Source of the DNA: Candidatus Fermentibacteraceae bacterium
Lineage (GTDB): Bacteria > Fermentibacterota > Fermentibacteria > Fermentibacterales > JCC-6
Length of the DNA: 18,753 bases
Reading direction: 5' to 3'
Assembly (NCBI GenBank): GCA_021162285.1
Contig: JAGGYZ010000101.1
Coordinates: 1-18,753 of the forward strand
Part shown: in pieces, positions 1 to 7,700 of the stretch
Position numbering within the stretch: position 1 is the stretch's first letter
Layout of the letters: each line of letters starts with the position of its first letter
The notes under the pieces: model-generated
What the model saw: the letters and a program-made list of their open reading frames with translations, nothing else
The model's database searches: none
Told to the model about the DNA's origin: nothing
Made by a program: the position numbers and the translations under genes

Positions 1-220
1 GAACAACAAGACCGACGGCCTGCCAGTAGCTGACCTCTGGAAGGTTAAATACTTCCGGCATAAGCGTGTTCCACAACCACTGAACTGCAAAACCGAATAC
101 CGCAGCAAGTGCGACAACTACCACAAGCCCCAGTAAAACAAAGCCTGTTATCTTCATGATCTTTGCAAATGCCCCCCCCTTCATACTCAGTCCGTTTATT
201 TTCGCGTTAATTGTATGCAT
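1..220 (-). CDS. Small membrane protein downstream of ECF sigma factor (partial, runs off left edge)
   Basis: The reading frame is open from the ATG at 220 to the window edge (about 73 residues visible). It was chosen because an AAAGGAGGAG ribosome site sits just upstream, inside the end of the sigma gene, which it overlaps by 14 nt. In-frame ATGs at 184 and 157 are alternatives. After a short polar N-terminus there is one strong membrane segment (about residues 24-42), then a Trp-rich stretch, WLWNTLMPEVFNLPEVSYW, that resembles a recurring motif in small membrane proteins of unknown function (recognised from memory, no search made). The frame contains a run of eight G on the coding strand (172-179). 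Coupling to the sigma gene suggests a regulatory partnership, but no anti-sigma domain is visible. The C-terminus is outside the window. Confidence 0.7.
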   Translation of the reverse strand, partial: MHTINAKINGLSMKGGAFAKIMKITGFVLLGLVVVVALAAVFGFAVQWLWNTLMPEVFNLPEVSYWQAVGLVV

Positions 221-770
221 TGTTCTCCTCCTTTATGTGAATATGCTTCAGATTTCGCTGTACAGTTTTCAATCCCCGGTGTTTTCGTGCGAGCAGTGTT
301 CCGACTGGTATCTGCAGCCGCTTCCCCAGTTCTCTGAAAGACAGTTCGTTAAACTCCGTTTCTATTATCACCTGTCTCTGATCTGGTGGCAGTGAATTTA
401 TTGCTTCGTATATTTGATTTCTTATCTGCTCTCTTTCGTAAGAACCTTCCGGTTCGTAACTTATATCCGGGATAATGTCATGAAGAGAGAGATTATTCAG
501 GTTTTCTTCATCCAGTGAACTGGTCTGAAAGCGCGGTTTTCTGTATTCGTCAACAATCCTGTTGCGCAGAGCACGAAAGATATATCCTGTAAGATCTTTT
601 ACAGGTCTGGTGAGATCGGGTCTGTCAAGAAGCTTCAGAACAACATCCTGAACGATGTCTTCACAGTCCATGTGCGATGTGTCATCAAGTTTTGCTCTGA
701 CAAAACCAACCATCTTACGGTAGTTGTTTTCCCAGAAATCCGACACTACTGAATTTTCTCCTGAAGTCAT
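207..770 (-). CDS. RNA polymerase sigma factor, ECF (sigma-24/RpoE-like) family
   Basis: The product is 187 residues, the usual ECF length. The first half matches sigma region 2: DCEDIVQDVVLKLLD (about 35-49) is the core/-10 recognition helix pattern, followed by a TGYIFRALRNRIVDEYRK segment (about 61-78). After an acidic linker, the second half matches region 4: INSLPPDQRQVIIETEFNELSFRELGKRLQIPVGTLLARKHRGLKTV, the -35-binding helix-turn-helix. It would direct RNA polymerase to a dedicated promoter set. The ATG at 770 follows an AAGGCGGGTGA ribosome site. It lies 67 nt downstream of the exported-protein gene and overlaps the following membrane-protein gene, so the three may be co-transcribed. 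No classical zinc-type anti-sigma factor is encoded beside it. The family call is secure; the regulon is unknown. Confidence 0.93.
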   Translation of the reverse strand: MTSGENSVVSDFWENNYRKMVGFVRAKLDDTSHMDCEDIVQDVVLKLLDRPDLTRPVKDLTGYIFRALRNRIVDEYRKPRFQTSSLDEENLNNLSLHDIIPDISYEPEGSYEREQIRNQIYEAINSLPPDQRQVIIETEFNELSFRELGKRLQIPVGTLLARKHRGLKTVQRNLKHIHIKEENNAYN

Positions 771-837
771 TGTTCACCCGCCTTCTGTAATGCAGACGGA
801 ATGACAGGATAATTATTGCACAGGTTTAAAAGGTTAC

Positions 838-1908
838 CTACGGCAACTGGTAGTAATACAATCCTCTACCGGCACTGAAAACAATGGCAGGAGTATTGTT
901 CCGTGCAAAAACCCGGTGTCCGGGAGTTAGATAGCCGGCCAGCTCTGAAAGCTGTGAAGAATCTTCCAAAGCAAAGGTCGACCAGTTTATTCTGCCTGTG
1001 TTTATGGTTTCCCCTCCGTCTGTTGAGAAAACAAAACTGCCGTCAGACAATCGACACAGAACATCAACGGGATCTCCGGGATTCTCGTATACTGTTCCGT
1101 CTGAGAATCTCACTATCTGAATAGAATCCCTCCATGCCAGCCCGGCATCAGGTGCCACCCATTGCTCAATTACAGGAGAAGTCAGTGAAGAGTCTTCAAA
1201 AATGACGGAGAACGCTGACATATCAGCTATTGTTGTCAACGGGTCGTTTCCAGCTGCAATCAGGTCAGACCATGGATTACACAGAATGTACGATCCCACT
1301 ATGCCGTTTGAGCTGAATCTTGCCCCCTCTTCAAGATCTACAACATCAAAGGGACGCAGTGAACTGCTTTCATCACCCAGATACAGAGAGAAGTAAGACT
1401 CCGGGTCGGGAAGACAGTTCAGAAAACGGGCACCGTACACAAGCCTGGAATCCCGGGTAAAGTCAAAACACAGAGGTTCATCAGAATCGTATGTAACCCC
1501 GACTGCGCTGGGGTTACTGCCCTCAGAATCGCAAACAAGAAGCACGACCGGATCAGGCATTGGAACACCGGCTGCAGGAAGACTGTCCGGCATGAGAACC
1601 TTTAGAGCAATCAGAAGCAGGTTACCGTCAGGGCTTGTTTTAAGCATTCTGATTTCCCAGGGACCTTTCCAGCCATCACCGGCCGGAGTCCAGTCAATTA
1701 GAAAATCACTGATAGTCAGCGGATTATTGATACTGACAGAACTGAGCGTTCCCTTTGTATTGACGAAAACTATTCTGCCCCCTGAAAACAAAGCAAAATC
1801 CCCGAGCGATGTGGAAAGTGAATCCGTAAGTAACTCGGGCTGAGCTAATGAAACCGAAACAATCACAACAACAGCAAGAATCAGAGGATGGCGCAAGATA
1901 CCTTCCAT
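838..1908 (-). CDS. Exported protein of unknown function, possible beta-propeller
   Basis: The product is 356 residues. The N-terminus has a hydrophobic signal segment (residues about 8-22, ending SVSLAQ), so export is likely. It has no lipobox cysteine. The rest is rich in short beta-type repeats of the kind seen in TolB/WD-like propellers, for example TSPDGNLLLIAL, FTRDSRLVYGARFL, LSDGSFVFSTDGG and FARNNTPAIVFSAG, but repeats are too diverged to count blades. No catalytic motif was recognised. The ATG at 1908 has AAGGAAGGA just upstream. A good sigma70-like promoter lies about 90 nt upstream (2008-2036), with palindromes around it. It is first in a possible operon with the ECF sigma factor. 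Function not assigned. Confidence 0.8.
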   Translation of the reverse strand: MEGILRHPLILAVVVIVSVSLAQPELLTDSLSTSLGDFALFSGGRIVFVNTKGTLSSVSINNPLTISDFLIDWTPAGDGWKGPWEIRMLKTSPDGNLLLIALKVLMPDSLPAAGVPMPDPVVLLVCDSEGSNPSAVGVTYDSDEPLCFDFTRDSRLVYGARFLNCLPDPESYFSLYLGDESSSLRPFDVVDLEEGARFSSNGIVGSYILCNPWSDLIAAGNDPLTTIADMSAFSVIFEDSSLTSPVIEQWVAPDAGLAWRDSIQIVRFSDGTVYENPGDPVDVLCRLSDGSFVFSTDGGETINTGRINWSTFALEDSSQLSELAGYLTPGHRVFARNNTPAIVFSAGRGLYYYQLP

Positions 1909-2007
1909 TTTTTCCTTCCTTGCACTGTTTCACAACTGCTACCGGCCTCTTATTCCGGTATTAAAACACTGTTAACAGAACACATATGCGGAAAAACACC
2001 GTGTTGT

Positions 2008-2036
2008 ACTATAGTGTTGCAACAGGTGGCTGGCAA
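2008..2036 (-). promoter_or_regulatory. Sigma70-like promoter for the exported protein gene
   Basis: On the minus strand, TTGCCA (2036-2031) is separated by exactly 17 nt from TATAGT (2013-2008). Both are close to consensus, and the pair faces the gene starting at 1908. A perfect 10-bp palindrome, TGTTGCAACA (2015-2024), occupies the spacer, where a bound regulator would block polymerase. Confidence 0.6.
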
Positions 2037-2083
2037 CATCACTCTGTACAGATGTTGCGTTTCTGATGTACTCTGACAAACGC
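2033..2083. repeat. Two abutting inverted repeats between the flavoprotein gene and the promoter
   Basis: The first has 8-bp arms, 2033-2040 (GCAACATC) and 2051-2058 (GATGTTGC), with a 10-nt spacer. The second has 6-bp arms, 2057-2062 (GCGTTT) and 2078-2083 (AAACGC), with a 15-nt spacer, and shares two bases with the first. Neither is followed by a T run, so they are not typical intrinsic terminators. They lie just past the flavoprotein stop and overlap the -35 box of the next gene, so they could be operators or 3'-end RNA structure. Confidence 0.45.
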
Positions 2084-2085
2084 CA

Positions 2086-3483
2086 TCAACACAGTGGAAC
2101 TTCAGGAGCAGATTCCCTTTTTGCAACTTTACGGGCGGCTCTTCTCAAAGCACTTCTCAAGCCCTCTTCCATCACCGGATGGTAGAAGTTCAGCTCCATT
2201 GTTTCAAACACTGTAAGTTCTCTCTGTATGGCCCATGAAACAAGGTGAGCAATGTGCTCTCCATCTGGAACGGCCATTTCCGCGCCGAGCAGTTTTCCGG
2301 AGCTTTTGTCTGCGTAAACTCTCAGGAGCCCCCTGTTTCTCATGGCTGTCATTGCCCTGGTCTGTACTCTGTAGTCCATACTGCCCATGACAACTCCACT
2401 CTGATCAAGACTGGAGTACCTTTCCCCTACTGCTGCAATGTTTGGATGGGTAAACACTACGCCAATAGGGGTTCTCCGGCAAAAAGCGTACACATCGTCT
2501 TTTACACTGTTGTATCCGGCTATGTGTCCATCATCAGCCGCTTCTGCAAGAAACTGTGCTCTCATGTTTACATCCCCGGCAATAAACACCGGGAGGTCTC
2601 CCACCTGCATTGTGTGCTGGTTAAATTCGGGAATACCCATACTGTTGAGAGGAACACCAAGATTTTCCAGTGCCAGGCCTTCAGTATTCGGTTTTCTGCC
2701 CACGGCAACAAGAACTTTGTCCACCTGCACTTCAATGTCATCTGATCGAACCAGAACTCTGCCTGATGTGCCTTCTTCCAGAGTCACCCTGCTTTCCAGA
2801 TGAATGGGAAACTCTTCCCCTATTATTTCTATTGCAGCTTCTGCAACTTCAGGGTCAGTGATTCCGCCTACGGTGTTCAATGCGTCAAATCCGGTAATTT
2901 TTACTCCAAGACGGCTCAAAGCCTGGGAGATTTCCAGACCGATGGAACCCAGACCTACTGCAGCCATAGTCTCCGGCAAATTCTGCATTTCAAACAGCGT
3001 TGAGTTGGTTACAATTCTGTCACCGAATTTTTTCCACTGTTCGGGAACAATGGGTGTTGAACCTGTTGCAATTATCATAGCTCCGGTTTTTATCTGCTTT
3101 CCGTTAACTTCCACAAGATCCGGGGCAAGAATTCTGGCTCTTCCGGGAATATTTTTATGCTGTTCCAGTCTGATGGTTGCCCTGTTGGTATCTTTAACCA
3201 GCTTGTCACGCAGCTTTCTAACTCTCTCCAGAACCGCCTTGCCGTCAACCTCTACAGTTCCGGAAAGCCTGAAACCCATCTCTTTATACAACAGCCGTTT
3301 GTGAAATACATCTGCAGCCTCAATCAGCATTTTGGAAGGCATGCAGCCAACTCTGGCGCAGGTGGTTCCGTAAGGGCCATCGTTGATTATTACAAAGTTG
3401 TCTGTTCTCTTTCTTACCTGCCCCAGCGCAGACAGTCCTGCAGTTCCGGAACCGATAATCACCACATCTACTTTTCCTGGCAT
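2086..3483 (-). CDS. Dihydrolipoamide-dehydrogenase-like pyridine nucleotide-disulfide oxidoreductase
   Basis: The product is 465 residues from the ATG at 3483, chosen because GGAAGGGA lies just upstream; a TTG 15 nt earlier overlaps that site. An N-terminal FAD-binding GSGTAG motif (11-16) is followed by the redox disulfide C42-x4-C47 (TTCARVGCMPSK). A central GLGSIGLE NAD(P)H-binding motif follows, then the second FAD motif (FIAGDVN), and a C-terminal dimerisation domain with FYHPVMEEG, which carries the His-Glu pair of the active site. The family oxidises dihydrolipoamide or related dithiols with NAD. The CARVGC motif and the HPVMEEG ending differ from classical E3 enzymes (CLNVGC, HAHPT-SE). 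No E1 or E2 gene is nearby, so the substrate may not be the usual 2-oxoacid complex. It lies 24 nt after the aminopeptidase gene and is probably last in that operon. Confidence 0.88.
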   Translation of the reverse strand: MPGKVDVVIIGSGTAGLSALGQVRKRTDNFVIINDGPYGTTCARVGCMPSKMLIEAADVFHKRLLYKEMGFRLSGTVEVDGKAVLERVRKLRDKLVKDTNRATIRLEQHKNIPGRARILAPDLVEVNGKQIKTGAMIIATGSTPIVPEQWKKFGDRIVTNSTLFEMQNLPETMAAVGLGSIGLEISQALSRLGVKITGFDALNTVGGITDPEVAEAAIEIIGEEFPIHLESRVTLEEGTSGRVLVRSDDIEVQVDKVLVAVGRKPNTEGLALENLGVPLNSMGIPEFNQHTMQVGDLPVFIAGDVNMRAQFLAEAADDGHIAGYNSVKDDVYAFCRRTPIGVVFTHPNIAAVGERYSSLDQSGVVMGSMDYRVQTRAMTAMRNRGLLRVYADKSSGKLLGAEMAVPDGEHIAHLVSWAIQRELTVFETMELNFYHPVMEEGLRSALRRAARKVAKRESAPEVPLC

Positions 3484-3507
3484 TGTGTTCCCTTCCAAAT
3501 GAATACC

Positions 3508-4788
3508 TTAGAAAATAGCGATACTGCCTTCCAGGTGAACCTTCATACAGTTTATCATGTTCCGGTGATCTACAGTTCCCGACATCTCTCTGCACGAATG
3601 CATTGACAGCATGGGATTACCAACATCAACTGTAGGAATACCTGTTCCGGTAGCCGCAATGGGACCAAGTGTTCCTCCACTTTTAGCATCTGCCCTTGAG
3701 ACAAATTTCTGAACAGGGCTTTCTGCAAGCTCGGCACACTTTAAAAAGTATGCTGATGTTCTGGCAGAAGAAGCATAACTACCTCCTGCAGACATCTTTA
3801 TGGCAGGGCCTTTGTTGAGTTCTGGTTTGGAGAGTTTGCTGTGCTTGTCAGCCCATCCGGGGTGAACTGCATGAACGCAGTCAGCACTTACATTAATGCT
3901 GCGGCTGCATGCTCTGAAAAACTGCTCTCTGGTGCCCGAAACACGTTCAAGCACTCTTTCCATGAAGGGAGAAGCTGCTCCGTTAACGGTTTTGGAACCA
4001 ATTTCCTCATTGTCAAAGAGGAATACAACTGCAGTTGAATCCGGTTCCTGCGCTTCAATTAAAGCAGCCAGTGCAGCATGCGTACTACTCCTGTTGTCTA
4101 TGCCTGCCGAAACAAGAAAATTCTCCTTTATACCGTTAAGTGCCGGGGGCTGCACATCGAACACTTCTCCGGAGAAGTCTATTATCTGTTCGACACTGAT
4201 TCCGGCTGAGGCGGCAACCATTTGTTTCAAAGAATCATAGTCGTCTTTATCTTCTCCAAATACCAGAAGCAGCTGATTCTCCGCATTTGCCTTGAACCCG
4301 TCTTTGTTCGCGTTGCGGTTCAGGTGAATCGCCGGAGATGGAAATCTGAGTACAGGGCTGTTTATTCTGTAATGCTTTGTTGTGAGACAGCCGTTCTCCA
4401 TACAAGAAACGCTTCCGGCAAGCCCCAGATCCCGATCAAACCATGTTGCCACTGTGGGACCGCCGTATATCTCCACACCAAGCGTTGACAGACCTTCACT
4501 GTAGGCATACGGTTCGGGTTTAAGACGAAATCCAGGTGCATCAGTGTGTGTTCCAATAATTCTGAAACCGGTATCTGCTGCCGGCTTTTTCCCGACGATG
4601 AAAGCAGCAACTGTGGAATCGGAATCTACAACCATACACTTTTCACCGCTGTTCAGCTTCCATTCTTCATCCATGAATATCCGCCTGAACCCATTTTTAT
4701 TAAGAAGTTCCACAGAAGCCTCCACACAGTGGGCAGCTGTTGGACTGTTCTGCAGAAAGGAGATCAGTTGTTTGATTTCACTGTTCAT
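3508..4788 (-). CDS. apeB: M18-family aminopeptidase (aspartyl-aminopeptidase type)
   Basis: The product is 426 residues, normal for the M18 family. These are dizinc cytosolic aminopeptidases that release N-terminal acidic or other residues from peptides. The expected metal and catalytic motifs are all present: GTHTDAPGF with H81 and D83, AGIDNRSSTHAAL with the bridging Asp, FLFDNEEIGSKT with the catalytic and ligand Glu pair, DCVHAVHP, and the C-terminal GNPMLSMHSCREM with the last His ligand. The ATG at 4788 overlaps the upstream stop (ATGA) and has an AGGAG six nt away, so it is translationally coupled to the large dehydratase-activase gene. The biochemical link between those two is not evident. 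The symbol follows the family name used for similar bacterial proteins. Confidence 0.92.
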   Translation of the reverse strand: MNSEIKQLISFLQNSPTAAHCVEASVELLNKNGFRRIFMDEEWKLNSGEKCMVVDSDSTVAAFIVGKKPAADTGFRIIGTHTDAPGFRLKPEPYAYSEGLSTLGVEIYGGPTVATWFDRDLGLAGSVSCMENGCLTTKHYRINSPVLRFPSPAIHLNRNANKDGFKANAENQLLLVFGEDKDDYDSLKQMVAASAGISVEQIIDFSGEVFDVQPPALNGIKENFLVSAGIDNRSSTHAALAALIEAQEPDSTAVVFLFDNEEIGSKTVNGAASPFMERVLERVSGTREQFFRACSRSINVSADCVHAVHPGWADKHSKLSKPELNKGPAIKMSAGGSYASSARTSAYFLKCAELAESPVQKFVSRADAKSGGTLGPIAATGTGIPTVDVGNPMLSMHSCREMSGTVDHRNMINCMKVHLEGSIAIF

Positions 4789-7700
4789 TTCTCACTCCTG
4801 TTCTGTTCTCCGGTCTTTCCGTAATGAAGCCTGCGGACCTGATCCATGAATGCCTCAAACCGTGAGGTGTTGTCTGTATCCTCCTGACCGTCAAAAGCCA
4901 GATTCAACCATGGAAGCCCCGGTTTATCGCGCTTTATCCTTCTCGAAACAGCAGAGACAACAGTACCAGGCAGGCAGTTGAACGGATATATGTTAACCGC
5001 TCCATCTATACCGCCATGCTCAAGAAGTGCAAGTGGTGCACCTATGCTGAGAACCGCTTCTCCCCCTATGTTTTCCGCCATATATGGTGTGGAAGCCTTC
5101 ATTACCTGTGATGCAGAAACATGCGGTGTACCGCGAAGAAGGCTGTCAAATGGTTTTTCCACAGCTCTTTTTACTTTTGTAATTACCATGCTGATGGTTT
5201 TCCCCTTGATAACCGACGCTGTCTTTCCGTTCTGCTTCGATTTCTCGATAAAACTGTGGTTAACATAGTCAAACCACTCTGTGAGAGGGGTGTAGATAAC
5301 TTCCGCACCCATAGCTTCCAGCCTGTCTATGGTGTTGTCATTGGCATAGTCATCGTTTCTAACATATATCTCGCCAAACACGGCTACAAGGGGTTTTCTT
5401 GCAATATCCCGAAGGGGAAACTTCTCAAACTCGACTGCAGCTTTTTTTGCTCTGCCAGCCAGTGAGGCTCCTTTTTCAAGGGTATCCTCAAAGTCGGACA
5501 ACCACTTCTTGAATAGACGGTCTGCACTTCCCGGAGTTACCTCATACGGCCGAACTCTTAAAAGAGCCCTCTTGAGTATATCGGCTGCTGCAAGACTCTG
5601 AAGAAGATCCTTCTGGAACTTTCTTGAACCCAGTCCCGGAATGCTTGAATACGAATCACTTGAAGTTGCAGTAAGAACAGGAACACCTTCAAACCCGTTT
5701 TTCTCCAGTACCTGCCTCTGAAAAGTGCAGTACTGCCCAAACCTGCACGGGCCTGATGCAGTTGCCATGAAAAACGCCGTTTTTTCAGGTTTATCCGTTT
5801 CCAGTATCTTAAGCATGTTACCAACTGTAATTATTGCAGGATAGCATTCTCTTCCAGTTGTAACCGTTCTGCCAAGGGCAACAGCGTCCGATGTTGTGGG
5901 TGGCATTACCTTTGCATCAATCCCACGGTTCCTGACTGCAGCTGCGGCCAGATAGCTTGCCTCGCTCATCAGGGGAATCCAGAGAGTTCTTCCGGTTACA
6001 TCCTGCTGTTCCCGGGGAGGGGGCTGGTATTCCTGCGTCCCCAGGTTTCCCGCTCCATCCAGAGCATCAAGAAATGCTTCACACCTTGTAATAACACCGG
6101 CATCGGCAGCATGCTCATCTATTTCAATGGAAAGGTAGGGTTTTTCACCCATGATTTCTCTAAATGAATGCTCTATAAAGGAATCCGGGCCGCAGCCGAA
6201 GTTACTGAGATAAACAGCGTGCAGGTTCTCATTCTCTCTTATAACTATGCCGCCGGCAAGTATTCTCTGACCGTAGTGCCAGTACATATTGTTGTAGCTT
6301 TCTGCAGCTCTTTCCATGGATATGGGCAGCATATCGAGAGGAATGACAACTCCTCCAAGTTTAGCCAGTTTTGCCGGAAGATCGGTGTTCACCACAGGGT
6401 CCGAACCGTTGTATGGTCTGCTGACCACCACAAAACCTCTGCGTCCGTTGAGGTTTTCTATGGCCTGCCTGCCACGCCTGGTGTTTGCCTCTACAAATCT
6501 GTCCTGTGCATCCTGCGCTTCTTTGAGCGCTGCTTTTGCGTCAGCCGTACTGAACCCCAGTTCCACCGCTGTCTGTATCAGCGCACTCATCCACTCGTCA
6601 CCGGGAAGGGCAAAGTCCAGAACCGGTTTCAGAACTTTTACATTCTTCATCTGATTCAGAACAAGCCCGGCATCAAGAATGTATGGAGAACCCTGGATAT
6701 AGGGACAGTTGTAGGATTCAGTAAAATCTCCCTGGGGTTTGTTTCTTAGAATTGATGGAAGAAACAGAATTTCCACACCTTTTTCAAGCAGCTCCATCAC
6801 ATGACCGTGGGCAATTTTCACTGGGAAGCAGGTTTCCGCAGCGACACTCTCCACTCCGGAATGAACGGTGGCAGAAGTGGATTCACCGCTCACTACCACC
6901 CGGCAACCCATTGATCTGAAAAATGTTCCGAAGAACGGGAAAAGTTCCCAGAACCACAGGGACCTCGATATTCCTACAACAGGCCCATTGCCCCATTCCC
7001 TGCCAGAATACTTGAAGACATTCTCTACCCTTTCAAGGAAGAGATTCTCTCCGCCTGCTATGGTCTGCATGGAGCCGGTCTCATACTTTTCGCACCTGCC
7101 GCCGTAGAACAGCTTTGTGCCATCTGCCAGGATAACCCTGTGTATTTCGCAGTTGTTAGAACATGATCTGCAGATAAAAGAATCCTGGGTGTAGCTGTTT
7201 TCGGAAAGACTCCAGCCACGAAAAGATGTTTTTCTTCCATCCTTCATTGCATCTCTGGCCATCAGAGCCACACCAATGGCACCTGTTACATCGTGATGCG
7301 GGGGAAGAATAACCTCTCTCCCCTGACCAAGAACTGCATTGAAAGCCGCCACTACACCTCGGTTGTGTGCCGTTCCACCCTGGAAAAATATCTTTTTCCC
7401 TATCTTTCTCTCACCAACAACACGGTGAAGGTAGTTCTTAACTATTGAATAGCAGAGCCCGGAGGTTATCTGCTGAATTGGTGTACTTACTGCCTGATGT
7501 GAAACCACATCACTTTCCATAAACACTGTACACCGTTCGCCAAGCCTGCACGGGGCGCTGGTTGACAGGGCAATGGAACCGAAATCTTCTATCTTAATTC
7601 CCAGTTTCTCTGCCTGTTCTTCAAGAAAAGAACCTGTACCGGCGGCGCAGACTTTGTTCATTTCAAAGTCAACCACCCGCCCGTTTTCAATGGAGATATA

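Noticed and set aside
2245..2745. Open plus-strand frame of 166 codons antisense to the flavoprotein gene
   Set aside because: Its product has no recognisable motif, and the opposite strand encodes a complete, motif-perfect oxidoreductase.
6168..6749. Plus-strand open frame of 193 codons inside the activase fusion gene
   Set aside because: It is antisense to a continuous family-like protein, has no ribosome site seen and no family resemblance.
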